64,000 nucleotides of DNA, taken from the NCBI GenBank assembly GCA_024401855.1, contig JAKSKH010000001.1, positions 87,643 to 151,642 of the forward strand, written 5' to 3'. Both the position numbers and the translations under genes were made by a program. The notes below the pieces were generated by a model, which saw only the letters and a program-made list of their open reading frames with translations, had not been told where the DNA came from and searched no databases. This stretch comes from Bacteroidales bacterium (lineage in GTDB: Bacteria; Bacteroidota; Bacteroidia; Bacteroidales; UBA932). Shown piece by piece: positions 43,378 to 52,460 of the stretch. How positions within the stretch are numbered: the first letter of the stretch is position 1; each line of letters opens with the position of its first letter.

Positions 43378-45165
43378 ATGAAACATATACGCAATTTCTG
43401 CATAATCGCGCACATAGACCATGGCAAGAGCACTCTGGCAGACAGGCTTCTGGAGTTGACGTCCACCCTGTCCGCAAGAGACATGGAGAATCAGGTGCTC
43501 GACGACATGGATCTGGAAAAGGAGAAGGGCATCACAATCAAGAGCCACGCCATCCAGATGATACATACATACAAGGGAGAGAAATACAAGCTCAACCTCA
43601 TAGACACTCCGGGCCACGTCGACTTCTCCTACGAGGTGTCACGCTCCATCGCCTCCTGCGAGGGAGCCCTCCTTGTGGTGGACGCATCGCAGGGCATCCA
43701 GGCCCAGACCATATCCAATCTGTATATGGCCATAGACCACGGTCTGGAAATCATCCCCGTCCTCAACAAGATAGACATGGAGTCGGCGCAGGTGGAAGTT
43801 GTGTCGGACGAGATATGCGACCTCCTGGGCTGCAAGCCGGAAGACATATTCAAGGTGTCCGCCCGCACCGGAGAAGGCGTTCCACCCATCCTGGATGCCA
43901 TAGTTGAAAGAATCCCCGCCCCGCAGGGAGACCCCGACGCCCCCCTGCAGGCCCTCATATTCGACTCGGTGTTCAACCCTTTCCGCGGAGTCATAGCCTA
44001 TTTCAAGATACGCAACGGCAGCCTGAAAAAGACGGACAAAATCAAGTTCTTCGTCACCGGAAGGGAGTATGACGTGGAGGAGGTGGGCATTCTGCGGATG
44101 AAGCTCGTTCCTACTGACGAAATCAGTTGCGGAGACGTAGGATACATTATCACAGGAGTAAAGGTAGCCTCCGAGGTTAAGGTGGGAGACACCATCACGC
44201 TCGCCGGGAACCCATGCTCCAAGGCTATCGAGGGGTTCGAGGAGGTGAAGCCCATGGTCTTCGCCGGAATGTACCCCGTACAGGCAGACAAGTTCGAGGA
44301 ACTCCGCACCGTGCTGGAGAAATTCCAGCTCAACGACGCCTCCTTCGTTTACGAGCCTGAGAGCTCCCTGGCCCTGGGCAGCGGATTCCGATGCGGTTTC
44401 CTGGGGTTGCTGCATCTTGAGATAGTTCAGGAAAGGCTTTTCAGGGAATACGACATGGACGTCATCACAACAGTTCCCAACGTTTCTTTCAAGGTTTACT
44501 CCACCCAGGGGGATGTGACCGATGTGCACAATCCGTCAGGACTTCCCTCCCCCACGCTCATTGACCATATAGAAGAGCCCTACATACGCGCCCAGATAAT
44601 ATCCAAGTCCGAATTCTTCGGGCCCATCATGAAACTCTGCCTGGACAAGCGCGGAACCCTTGTAAGCCAGCACTACATTACGGCGGACAGAGTGGAGCTC
44701 AACTACGACATGCCCCTGTCTGAGATAGTGTTCGATTTCTACGACAAGCTCAAGAGCATCTCCAAGGGATACGCCTCATTCGACTACCACCAGACCGGAT
44801 ACAGGCCCTCGAAGCTCGTCAAGCTTGACATTCTCCTCAACGGAGAGCCTGCCGATGCGCTTTCCTCCCTCATCCACGAAGACAACGCCTACACCTTCGG
44901 ACGCAAGATGTGCGAGAAACTCAAGGATCTGATCCCCCGCCAGCAGTTCGACATCCCCGTGCAGGCGGCAATCGGAGCCAAGATCATCGCACGCGAAACC
45001 GTGAAGCAGGTGCGCAAGGACGTTACCGCCAAATGTTACGGAGGCGACGTCACCAGAAAGCGCAAGTTGCTGGAGAAGCAGAAGGAAGGAAAGAAGCGCA
45101 TGCGCCAGATAGGCAGGGTGCAAGTGCCCCAGAGTGCCTTCATGGCCGTGCTCAAACTGGACTAA
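43378..45165 (+). CDS. lepA: Elongation factor 4 (LepA)
   Basis: A 595-residue translational GTPase. G motifs: [15 protein letters not shown] (P-loop), the switch region with [21 protein letters not shown], and NKIDM. The C-terminal LepA-specific domain is seen in [20 protein letters not shown] and [20 protein letters not shown]. The frame is open 17 codons upstream, but [18 protein letters not shown] is the family start. It acts on ribosomes under ionic stress and during initiation. The stop overlaps trmN6 by 4 bases. Confidence 0.97.
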   Translation: MKHIRNFCIIAHIDHGKSTLADRLLELTSTLSARDMENQVLDDMDLEKEKGITIKSHAIQMIHTYKGEKYKLNLIDTPGHVDFSYEVSRSIASCEGALLVVDASQGIQAQTISNLYMAIDHGLEIIPVLNKIDMESAQVEVVSDEICDLLGCKPEDIFKVSARTGEGVPPILDAIVERIPAPQGDPDAPLQALIFDSVFNPFRGVIAYFKIRNGSLKKTDKIKFFVTGREYDVEEVGILRMKLVPTDEISCGDVGYIITGVKVASEVKVGDTITLAGNPCSKAIEGFEEVKPMVFAGMYPVQADKFEELRTVLEKFQLNDASFVYEPESSLALGSGFRCGFLGLLHLEIVQERLFREYDMDVITTVPNVSFKVYSTQGDVTDVHNPSGLPSPTLIDHIEEPYIRAQIISKSEFFGPIMKLCLDKRGTLVSQHYITADRVELNYDMPLSEIVFDFYDKLKSISKGYASFDYHQTGYRPSKLVKLDILLNGEPADALSSLIHEDNAYTFGRKMCEKLKDLIPRQQFDIPVQAAIGAKIIARETVKQVRKDVTAKCYGGDVTRKRKLLEKQKEGKKRMRQIGRVQVPQSAFMAVLKLD

Positions 45166-45857
45166 AGATAGAAATCCTCCGTAAGTTCACTGTATTGCGC
45201 AGTGCGCGCATTCCCGTCCTGAAGTACGAGTTCGCTCTCGGTGCATTCCGCCCTTCTGCGGGAGAATTCCAGAATCACCCTCCTGAAGGGCTTTCTCGCG
45301 GTAGTTTTTATGTTTATTGCACGGAAAGGGAAAAGCCCGAACGAGGCCGCCGTGCGAAGGGCCATGGGCTTGCAGTCGAAGGGCAGGATCAGCGACAGCC
45401 TCCCCTCTTCTTCAAGCCATTCCGAGGAGAAGGCTGCTATCTCCCTGTAAGACAGGCTCTCCGTATGGCGGGCGGCACTTTCACGGGCATCCGGGTTAAG
45501 AAGGGAGTTGTCGTAATAGGGAGGGTTGGAGAAGATGAGGTCAAACTTGTGCGGCGGACGGAACGATGCCAGCGCCGCATTCTCTGCCCGCAGTCTGCCG
45601 GCCCAGGGGGAGAGGCTGAAGTTCTCCGCAGCCTCCTCAGCCGAAGGAGAGTCAATATCTATCCCGATAATGCCGGCTCCGCAGCGCTGTGCGGCCATGA
45701 GCGCGATCACGCCTGTACCTGTTCCTATGTCCAGCAGAGTCCTGTCTTCCGGCAGGAGGGTCATTGCCGCGCCAAGCAGAACGGCATCCGTACCCACTTT
45801 CAGTGCGGATTTTCCGTTCTTTACTTCAAATTGCTTGAATCTAAATGAATTCGCCAT
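45162..45857 (-). CDS. trmN6: tRNA1(Val) (adenine37-N6)-methyltransferase-like protein
   Basis: A 231-residue SAM-dependent N6-adenine methyltransferase. Motifs: [20 protein letters not shown] at the start, [18 protein letters not shown] (about 41-58) and the catalytic [16 protein letters not shown] (NPPY at about 110-113). The family modifies A37 of tRNA-Val in E. coli. It overlaps the lolD-like gene by 17 bases, with which it is co-transcribed, and lepA by 4 bases tail to tail. Confidence 0.87.
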   Translation of the reverse strand: MANSFRFKQFEVKNGKSALKVGTDAVLLGAAMTLLPEDRTLLDIGTGTGVIALMAAQRCGAGIIGIDIDSPSAEEAAENFSLSPWAGRLRAENAALASFRPPHKFDLIFSNPPYYDNSLLNPDARESAARHTESLSYREIAAFSSEWLEEEGRLSLILPFDCKPMALRTAASFGLFPFRAINIKTTARKPFRRVILEFSRRRAECTESELVLQDGNARTAQYSELTEDFYL

Positions 45858-46494
45858 CCTTCATTACCAGACAGCGGTCACAGAGTCCGGCCAGTTCCGG
45901 GTCGTGAGTAACTATTATGATGGTCTGACCAAGGTCCTTGCGGAGTTGGAAAAGCAGGGCGTGAATCTCCTGCTTTGTGGCGGAATCGAGGTTTCCGGTA
46001 GGCTCGTCAGCGAAAAGCACGGCGGGGGAATTGATGAGGGCCCGCGCTATGGCAACCCTCTGCTGCTCTCCGCCTGAAAGTTCAGACGGCTTATGGTCCA
46101 TCCTGTGCGAAAGGCCTACTTTTTCAAGGAGTTCCACCGCCTTCGGACGGGCCTCCCCGAATTTCTTTCCCGCAATGAGGGCGGGAATCATCACATTCTC
46201 CAGAGATGTGAATTCAGGAAGAAGATGGTGAGCCTGGAAGACGAAGCCTATGCGACGGCCCCGGAAAGCCGCAAGTTCCCTGCCGCTGAGCCCCAGAACA
46301 TTTTTACCGTCTATGATCAGTGTGCCCGAATCGGGGGTGGACAGGGTTCCAAGTATCTGGAGAAGAGTGGTTTTCCCGGCTCCAGACGCACCGGTGACGG
46401 CTATCACCTCGGATTTCTCAGCACTGAAGTCTATCCCCTTCAGGACCTCGAGCTTTCCGAACGACTTGTGAATGTTTGCGGCTTCTATTATCAT
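45841..46494 (-). CDS. lolD: LolD-like ABC transporter ATP-binding protein
   Basis: A 217-residue ATPase: Walker [13 protein letters not shown] (about 34-45), Q-loop [21 protein letters not shown], signature [15 protein letters not shown] (about 138-152), Walker [13 protein letters not shown] and the switch His in VTHD. It resembles LolD and MacB-type ATPases that power lipoprotein release from the inner membrane. The permease is not next to it. The ATG at 46494 ([14 protein letters not shown]) was chosen over a start 13 codons earlier; it lies six bases after TATCTTTG. Confidence 0.85.
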   Translation of the reverse strand: MIIEAANIHKSFGKLEVLKGIDFSAEKSEVIAVTGASGAGKTTLLQILGTLSTPDSGTLIIDGKNVLGLSGRELAAFRGRRIGFVFQAHHLLPEFTSLENVMIPALIAGKKFGEARPKAVELLEKVGLSHRMDHKPSELSGGEQQRVAIARALINSPAVLFADEPTGNLDSATKQEIHALLFQLRKDLGQTIIIVTHDPELAGLCDRCLVMKDGEFI

Positions 46495-46500
46495 ATCTTT

Positions 46501-46549
46501 CAAAGATATGAAAGAATTTTGTTTTTTTATCAAAACCCCTTTATCTTTG
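46501..46549. promoter_or_regulatory. Interleaved divergent promoters for lolD (minus) and tRNA-Pro (plus)
   Basis: Plus strand: TTTG (46518-46521), 20 bases, TATCTTTG (46542-46549), then the tRNA starting at 46572. Minus strand: TTG (CAA on plus, 46531-46533), 22 bases, TATCTTTG (46501-46508), six bases before the lolD ATG. Each -33 lies between the elements of the other promoter. Confidence 0.7.
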
Positions 46550-46571
46550 CAGTCCCGTTTACGGGGCTTTA

Positions 46572-46645
46572 CGGGGTGTGGCGCAGTTGGCTAGCGCACC
46601 TGCTTTGGGAGCAGGGGGTCCCGCGTTCGAGTCGCGGTACCCCGA
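46572..46645 (+). tRNA. tRNA-Pro (anticodon TGG)
   Basis: A complete 74-base cloverleaf. Acceptor CGGGGTG (46572-46578) pairs with TACCCCG (46638-46644), discriminator A46645. D stem GCGC/GCGC, anticodon stem CCTGC/GCAGG around the loop TTTGGGA (anticodon TGG at 46606-46608), five-base variable loop, T stem CCGCG/CGCGG with loop TTCGAGT. CCA is not encoded. A consensus promoter lies 22 bases upstream and a terminator five bases downstream. Confidence 0.97.
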
Positions 46646-46650
46646 CAAAA

Positions 46651-46680
46651 AACCCACTGTTTTCCAGCAGTGGGTTTTTT
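46651..46680 (+). terminator. Terminator after tRNA-Pro
   Basis: AACCCACTG (46651-46659) pairs with CAGTGGGTT (46668-46676), loop of eight bases, followed by a T run to 46680. The A run before the stem means it could also stop transcripts from dtd on the minus strand, whose stop codon is at 46685. Confidence 0.9.
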
Positions 46681-46684
46681 ATAT

Positions 46685-47137
46685 TCATTCCCTGATTCTT
46701 GAATCTATGATTATGGTAACGGGACCGTCGTTTACCAGGGAGCACTGCATATCGGCTCCGAATACCCCCTTCTGAACCGGTCTCCCGGCCGCCTCGGAAA
46801 GAAGCAGGCAGAACTTGTCGTACAGCGGGATTGCCAGGTCGTGCCCTGCGGCACGGATATATGAGGGACGGTTTCCCTTCTTCGTGGATGCGGTAAGCGT
46901 GAACTGCGACACCGCGAGGATTTCTCCGTCGACATCAACGACACTGCGGTTCATCACGCCGTTTCCATCGTTGAAGATACGCATCCCTGCAGCCTTGGAA
47001 GCAAGCCACACTGCATCCTCTTCCGTATCGCCGCACTCCACCCCGACCAGAATGAACAACCCCCTCCCTATGGAACTTACACCTCTGCCGTCAACGGTCA
47101 CGCCGGCTTCCCTTACTCTCTGTATTACAAGCCTCAT
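46685..47137 (-). CDS. dtd: D-aminoacyl-tRNA deacylase
   Basis: A 150-residue enzyme removing D-amino acids (and Gly from tRNA-Ala) from tRNA. Motifs: MRLVIQRVREAGVTVDG at the start, LAVSQFTLTASTKKGNRPSY (SQFTL, about 77-96) and VNDGPVTIIIDS near the end, where many homologues have NSGPVT. Length is normal. It follows the GH106 gene by 35 bases and ends at the shared terminator with tRNA-Pro. Confidence 0.94.
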   Translation of the reverse strand: MRLVIQRVREAGVTVDGRGVSSIGRGLFILVGVECGDTEEDAVWLASKAAGMRIFNDGNGVMNRSVVDVDGEILAVSQFTLTASTKKGNRPSYIRAAGHDLAIPLYDKFCLLLSEAAGRPVQKGVFGADMQCSLVNDGPVTIIIDSRIRE

Positions 47138-47172
47138 ACGTTTAAGAGTGCTTTTTTCATGGAAGAGGTATT

Positions 47173-50100
47173 TTATTCTGTCATCAGCTCAACCTTCACG
47201 GGCCCTATAAGTCCTGAAACCTGAAGTCCGCCCTCTTCTTCCGAAGGATACTGGACGGTCCATACCTTGCGCTGCGCAGCGGGCTTCTTTACCTCGTCGA
47301 GAAGTCTGTTGACCCAGTTGTTGGCAACGTCCACTTCTATCGTGTTCTCGCCTTCGTGTACATAAGGAGTGATGTCGAGGCAGTAAGGATATGTCCATAC
47401 ACCCCCTGCATATTCGCCGTTTATTCTGACCTTGGCCGCAGACATGACATATCCGAGGTTGAGCACCACCTTCTGCGCTCCCTCCGTCTGCACGTTGAAG
47501 GCGCTGCTGTAATGCGCCGTGCCGGAGAAGTAGCGCACGGCCTTATCCGATGACTGTGACCAGTCGCACAGGGTGGGGAAGGTTCTGCTGAATGCGGGAT
47601 TGCCGCTCTGCTCATCGAACTCGACGTTCCAGGGGCCTCCGACTTCGACGGACTCTGCGCACTGCAGCTTGAGCGCAGGCTTGGCATCGTTTCTGAACAC
47701 AATGAATGCCGTACCGTTCAGCTCAAGGTCGAAGGATACGTTCTGACGTCCGTTCCTGTCCACGCATTCAATGCCGTTGCAATATCCTGTAGTTGCATCC
47801 CAGATCTCGGCTCCGGTGTAACCGGAATCCTTGAAGCTGGCCTCCACGTGAACAGGATGATACTCGCTGTTGGCAATGAAGTAAACCTCGGCGTCGGTAA
47901 GCTTGCGGTGAATGAATCTCACCACGTTCTCACCTCCTGTTGAAAGAACGCAGTCAGGCTCCATTCCGAGTTCGTTAAAGACTGTCTCCAGAGTGGTTCC
48001 TTCCGGATATACACGGCCCTTGCCGTAGTTGCGGGAAGCCCAGAGCTCATCTGCGAGAGCGCGGACGTTCTCATCCGCTACAAGCCAGTTCCTGAGGCTG
48101 GGAGACTTCTCGGGCTTGGGCCCGACTACGGTGAGTCCATCCTTCACGAGTTCGGCTATACGCTCAAGCATCTCGGGGCGCATGGTCTTCTGAGGGGGAA
48201 GGACAAGCACGCGGTAGCGCATTCCGCTGTCGAGCACAAGGCATCCGTCCTCAACATGCGCGTACTTGTTCAGAACCTCGGCGTTGATCCAGTCGTATGA
48301 ATAACCATCAGGAAGTTCGGGATTGCGTATGCCTGACATCTTGGGGGCATCTTCTCCGATAAAGTATGCAGCATCCGCCACGTAACTGCCCTGCTGGAGC
48401 AGATAGTTGCAGCGCTTGATATAACCGGTGAACAGATCCATGAAATCCCACCAGGTGTTGTGGCGGTTGAACTCTGTTCCGAACCATGCATTGAAACCGG
48501 GCTTCACTTCGTCGGGCTGTTCTATGAACACATGAAGCAGGGTGCTGTTGACTCCGGATATGAAAGAGTCGTCTATGCCGAACTTGACCATATGAGGCGA
48601 CTTTCGATAGGTCAGGTTACCTGCGGTGCAGGACTCCGCCCACACCTGCTTCTTGCCGTAGATGTGTGCGCATGAAGCTGCAAGCTTCGGTTCCTTCCTG
48701 TCCCAGTTGCCGTCTTCGGCCCAGAACTCCCCGGCAATCTGGTCGCTCTGGCCGCCGTACTGCAGGAACTCTCCGGGGAAGCCCCAGTGTCCGTAATTCT
48801 CGAGCCAGGTCTTGAGGCCGTTCTCGTGGCAGACCTCGCGCAAGCCGCCTACATAGTTGTAGGCCACCTTGTCGCTGATGAGGCGGCGCATGTCCCAGAG
48901 GAAGCGCTCCGTCTGCTCGTCGCTGTCAACCACAAAGCCGTTCAATGCAGGGAAATACCTCAAAGGGCTGTATCCGTAGTTCTCCTCGAACATTTCAATA
49001 ATGTCGTCAGTCCAGTTCTGGGAACCGGTTTCGTAGCTGTCCTCAACGCAGATGTCGAAGGTTTTCCTGTCCTCCGCGGGGATGCGCCTGAGTATCTCTC
49101 CGAGATATTTGTCGAAGTGATAGCGCACATGCTCCTTGCTCATCTTGTCAACTTCCAGTCCTATGGATTCGGGAACCGCAGGACCGTTGGTGACCTCAGT
49201 CGTGTGAGAGTACGCCGTAACCACGTTCCACCGGCCTTCCGGAGCCTGCCACTCTATATTTTTTCCATCCTCGGAGACGAAGTCTTTCAGGTTGATGATG
49301 GAGTCGCCGGACACTCTGGGTCCGCCGCACTCCGCAGGAGCCTCCCACATATAGTAATCGAACGGTGGAATTGTCTCCTGATACGTTCTGGCAAGGGTCT
49401 TCTCCGCATATTCCTCAACATAGAGATTCTCGGAAAGAATTACCTTGATGTCACCTTCATCACCGCTGTCGAAGGTGAAAGTGAAATGGTCTGATGTAAC
49501 TTCCGGGACACGTTCCGCCTGAGGAGCGGCGGGATCCCACCCGGTCTGGGGAGTGGTATGATGCCTGTAGAAGTAAAACTCGCGGGCAACCCTCCCGTCA
49601 TCCGCAATCAGCCTGGCGTCACCCTCCATTCCTGCCCGGCCACAGACCACTATGGAGCGCACCGTCATGGGTTCGTCAAGTTTCATGTCTATGGTCACGA
49701 TGCCCTTCCCGGTATTATGGGCACTCCACTCACGTGTCTTCCCCTCAAGAGCCGGATATGCGTACACACTGATTATCCTATGCGAAGGAACGTCCGGCAT
49801 GGCTACCGTCTGTACCTGTCCGTTTCCTTCAACCGTATCGTTCTTGAATGCTACATACCTCATGCTCCTGTCTTCGTCAATCCAAGGGCCTCCGGACTGG
49901 CTCCAACCGGGGCAGTTGAATATTCCGATTTCTATGCCCAGGTCGCCGGCAACTTTCAAAGCGGTTCTAGTAACCTCCCACCATTCGTCCGACATGAACG
50001 AGACCTTGCCCATGGGGACTCTTTCGTCCAGGACATTGCCGATGAATGCACGCGTAATTCCAGCCTTCTTCATTGCCTGCAGGTCCTTCGTGACGCCTTC

Positions 50101-50280
50101 GCGGGAAATATTGTTCGATATCCAATACCAATAGCAGGCTATGCGCACGCTGTCGGGCACATTATTGAAACCCTGTTCAACAACGGATACAGGCACATTG
50201 TCGGATTCGTTTTTCCCACAAGCCGCTGAAATGAAGAGCACGGCGGCAAGAGCCGGGATAATCAATAGTGTTTTATTCAT
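47173..50280 (-). CDS. GH106-type alpha-L-rhamnosidase lipoprotein
   Basis: A 1035-residue glycoside hydrolase with a lipoprotein-type signal (MNKTLLIIPALAAVLFISAAC, Cys21). The N-terminal barrel carries IACYWYWISNNISREGVTKD, FNCPGWSQSGGPWIDED and later YGHWGFPGEFLQYGGQSDQI, as in GH106 rhamnosidases of gut Bacteroides; a C-terminal sandwich (AKVRINGEYAGGVWTYPYCL) resembles a carbohydrate-binding jelly roll. It would act at the cell surface or periplasm on plant or host glycans. No SusCD pair is adjacent, so it is outside a standard polysaccharide locus. It starts two bases after the acyl-CoA-synthetase-like gene. Confidence 0.82.
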   Translation of the reverse strand: MNKTLLIIPALAAVLFISAACGKNESDNVPVSVVEQGFNNVPDSVRIACYWYWISNNISREGVTKDLQAMKKAGITRAFIGNVLDERVPMGKVSFMSDEWWEVTRTALKVAGDLGIEIGIFNCPGWSQSGGPWIDEDRSMRYVAFKNDTVEGNGQVQTVAMPDVPSHRIISVYAYPALEGKTREWSAHNTGKGIVTIDMKLDEPMTVRSIVVCGRAGMEGDARLIADDGRVAREFYFYRHHTTPQTGWDPAAPQAERVPEVTSDHFTFTFDSGDEGDIKVILSENLYVEEYAEKTLARTYQETIPPFDYYMWEAPAECGGPRVSGDSIINLKDFVSEDGKNIEWQAPEGRWNVVTAYSHTTEVTNGPAVPESIGLEVDKMSKEHVRYHFDKYLGEILRRIPAEDRKTFDICVEDSYETGSQNWTDDIIEMFEENYGYSPLRYFPALNGFVVDSDEQTERFLWDMRRLISDKVAYNYVGGLREVCHENGLKTWLENYGHWGFPGEFLQYGGQSDQIAGEFWAEDGNWDRKEPKLAASCAHIYGKKQVWAESCTAGNLTYRKSPHMVKFGIDDSFISGVNSTLLHVFIEQPDEVKPGFNAWFGTEFNRHNTWWDFMDLFTGYIKRCNYLLQQGSYVADAAYFIGEDAPKMSGIRNPELPDGYSYDWINAEVLNKYAHVEDGCLVLDSGMRYRVLVLPPQKTMRPEMLERIAELVKDGLTVVGPKPEKSPSLRNWLVADENVRALADELWASRNYGKGRVYPEGTTLETVFNELGMEPDCVLSTGGENVVRFIHRKLTDAEVYFIANSEYHPVHVEASFKDSGYTGAEIWDATTGYCNGIECVDRNGRQNVSFDLELNGTAFIVFRNDAKPALKLQCAESVEVGGPWNVEFDEQSGNPAFSRTFPTLCDWSQSSDKAVRYFSGTAHYSSAFNVQTEGAQKVVLNLGYVMSAAKVRINGEYAGGVWTYPYCLDITPYVHEGENTIEVDVANNWVNRLLDEVKKPAAQRKVWTVQYPSEEEGGLQVSGLIGPVKVELMTE

Positions 50281-50282
50281 GG

Positions 50283-51905
50283 CTATCTGTACAGATTACG
50301 TTTGATGCTATTCTTGGGAGTCTTGACAAAATCATTCTCCATTATCTCGAAATATGCAACCTGGCTGTAGGCGGGAAGATGCCTGTTGAGCTCAGTCTTC
50401 GCGGAGTTCACCCATTCTTTCCTCCGCTCCTCCCCTATGCTGTCTGCGAGACGCACAAGCGCCACTATCTTTCCCTGCCTTTCAATCACCAGACAGTCTG
50501 TGACTCCTTCCATGCAGCCCAGCTTGCTTTCTATCTCTTCCGGATAGATATTCTGTCCGGACGGGCCGAGAATCATTGTCTTGCAGCGCCCGTGCAGATA
50601 AATGTTCCCCTCCGGATCGATTTCTCCGAGGTCTCCGGTATGGAACCACCCTTCCGAATCGATGGCGGCAGCGGTAGCCTCCTCATTCCTGTAATAACCC
50701 GGGGTTACATTCTCTCCACGGATGAGAAGCTCCCCCGAGACTGTCTTGATTTCCATTCTTTCCACAATCCTGCCCACAGAACGGAATTTGTAATCCTTGC
50801 CGAACGAGTACGCGACAAGAGGGGATGCCTCGGTCATTCCGTACCCGCAGCAGTAAGGGAATTTTATCTGTTTGAGGCACTTTTCCACATCTTCATTCAG
50901 GGCGGCCCCGCCTATGATGAGAAACTGCAGCTTGCCGCCGAAGCCTTCAATGAGGCTGTCTCTGACCTTCCTCCTGATAATATGCCCTATTCCGGGGGTG
51001 TTCCACAAAACTCTCATGAGAGGGGTTTGGATACGGGGGAATATGTTTTTATTGACAATTTTCTCGATTACGAGGGGGACGCTCAGCATCATATACGGCT
51101 GAACATCCTTCATCGCAGTCATCAGGATGCTGGGAGTGGGCGTTTTAGTGAGATAATAGATGTGGACTCCTCCGGACAACTGGTAAAGAAGGTCGAACAT
51201 CAACCCGAAGATATGGGCCAGAGGCAACACCGAAAGCATTTTGTTCTCCGGCGTATTGATGACTGTGTTCTGACCGTAGGTGACATTCGAGCTCAGGTTC
51301 CTGAAAGTAATCTGTACGCCTTTGGGAGATGATGTAGTCCCCGAAGTATAATTGATCATTGCCAGTTCATCGAGGTTGTCTGTAGGATAAACCGCATCTT
51401 CCTTCGACACTCCTCCCGGCCAGGCTTTCCTGAAGTCTTCATCCCATTCGGAGAAAGCCCTGCTGATTTGTTCGCTGCAGGGAGCTACCGGATGGAAATC
51501 ATCAATGTCCAGTGTGGCGATAATGCCCGGGACGACGTTGGAACCCAATTTTTTAATGACTCCCTTGTCTGCTATGAGAAGACTGGACCCTGAATGGTTG
51601 AGTATGTTTATTATATCTTCTCCGGCGAATTCGGCAAGAACGCTTACGACAACAGCCTTATATGATTCGACGGCAAGAAAGGAGGCCGCCCAGTTGGAAC
51701 AGCTCTTTGCACAGATGGCTATCTTGTCTCCGGCTTTCACACCCATGCCGCGGAACAGGACATGAAGTTTCGCTATCTCTTCGGCAAGGCCGGCGAAAGA
51801 ATACGAAACCGAACCCTGATAATCGGTAAGGGCAGGCTTTTCCCAGTAGGTCTGAATGGCGTCGGAAATGAAACTCAGATAGTGTCTTGTTTCTTTGAAA
51901 CGCAT
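50283..51905 (-). CDS. Long-chain acyl-CoA synthetase-like AMP-forming ligase
   Basis: A 540-residue adenylate-forming enzyme. Core motifs: AMINYTSGTTSSPKGVQITF (P-loop-like, about 183-202), CGYGMTEASPLV (A5), GWFHTGDLGEID (A7) and the C-terminal Lys in TPKNSIKR (A10). No membrane segment is evident. It activates a fatty acid for CoA transfer; chain length is not readable. A minus-strand TATATTTG lies 23 bases upstream. The GH106 gene follows at two bases, an unexpected pairing. Confidence 0.87.
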   Translation of the reverse strand: MRFKETRHYLSFISDAIQTYWEKPALTDYQGSVSYSFAGLAEEIAKLHVLFRGMGVKAGDKIAICAKSCSNWAASFLAVESYKAVVVSVLAEFAGEDIINILNHSGSSLLIADKGVIKKLGSNVVPGIIATLDIDDFHPVAPCSEQISRAFSEWDEDFRKAWPGGVSKEDAVYPTDNLDELAMINYTSGTTSSPKGVQITFRNLSSNVTYGQNTVINTPENKMLSVLPLAHIFGLMFDLLYQLSGGVHIYYLTKTPTPSILMTAMKDVQPYMMLSVPLVIEKIVNKNIFPRIQTPLMRVLWNTPGIGHIIRRKVRDSLIEGFGGKLQFLIIGGAALNEDVEKCLKQIKFPYCCGYGMTEASPLVAYSFGKDYKFRSVGRIVERMEIKTVSGELLIRGENVTPGYYRNEEATAAAIDSEGWFHTGDLGEIDPEGNIYLHGRCKTMILGPSGQNIYPEEIESKLGCMEGVTDCLVIERQGKIVALVRLADSIGEERRKEWVNSAKTELNRHLPAYSQVAYFEIMENDFVKTPKNSIKRNLYR

Positions 51906-51928
51906 GGCTTTCGGTTATTAGTAACTGA

Positions 51929-51936
51929 CAAATATA
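51929..51936 (-). promoter_or_regulatory. -7 promoter element of the acyl-CoA-synthetase-like gene
   Basis: TATATTTG on the minus strand, 23 bases before the ATG at 51905. No TTG is seen at the expected -33 spacing; the terminator of nrdDG lies 36 bases further upstream. Confidence 0.5.
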
Positions 51937-51968
51937 ACAAATTTGTACAAAAAGGAACTTGCCCATAA

Positions 51969-51999
51969 AGAAAAAGAAGACCGTCAAAAGGTCTTCTTT
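51969..51999 (-). terminator. Terminator of nrdDG, starting inside the last nrdG codons
   Basis: AAAGAAGACC (51973-51982) pairs with GGTCTTCTTT (51990-51999), loop of seven bases, followed on the minus strand by a T-rich tract. The upstream arm encodes the last residues of NrdG and the stop (51984-51986) lies in the loop. Confidence 0.8.
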
Positions 52000-52460
52000 C
52001 TGAATTTGAATGTCCAGTCTTCCAAGTCCGGACCATCCTTTGTCTGTTCAATCCTGTAAAAACGCTGGTTTGTGGTTTCCCAGTCAAGGGGTCCGCACTC
52101 CTCGATGTAGGGGCCCACCTTCACGAAATCCAACTTGGAAAGAATAGGGCGTGCATTCTCCAGAGTCCTTCCCGAATACCAGCACACCTTCATCCCGGGC
52201 CATGTTTCGTGTACGAAATCCGCAAGTTCTCCGATGAATGCGGGATCGGCATCCCCTCCCATAAAGGAAACGCAGCTGATGCCGGGATTGGCAGAGACAA
52301 GACCGGAAAGCGAAGATGTGTCAAGGGCTTCCCCGATATCGCCGGCAAGATAATCGGAGTGACAGCCCGGACAACGCACCGGGCATCCGCTGATATTGAT
52401 TGCAAGCGCCAACTCGTCCGGCACTTCCCGGAACACAACCTTGGTATCTACGAACTTCAC
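51984..52460 (-). CDS. nrdG: Anaerobic ribonucleotide reductase-activating protein
   Basis: A 158-residue radical-SAM activase that creates the glycyl radical on NrdD. The cluster motif is GCPVRCPGCHS (CxxxCxxC, about 25-35), followed by the glycine-rich FMGGDA, which replaces the common GGEP, and VCWYSGRTLE. Length is normal. It overlaps nrdD by one base and ends in the terminator hairpin. Confidence 0.93.
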   Translation of the reverse strand: MKFVDTKVVFREVPDELALAINISGCPVRCPGCHSDYLAGDIGEALDTSSLSGLVSANPGISCVSFMGGDADPAFIGELADFVHETWPGMKVCWYSGRTLENARPILSKLDFVKVGPYIEECGPLDWETTNQRFYRIEQTKDGPDLEDWTFKFRKKTF

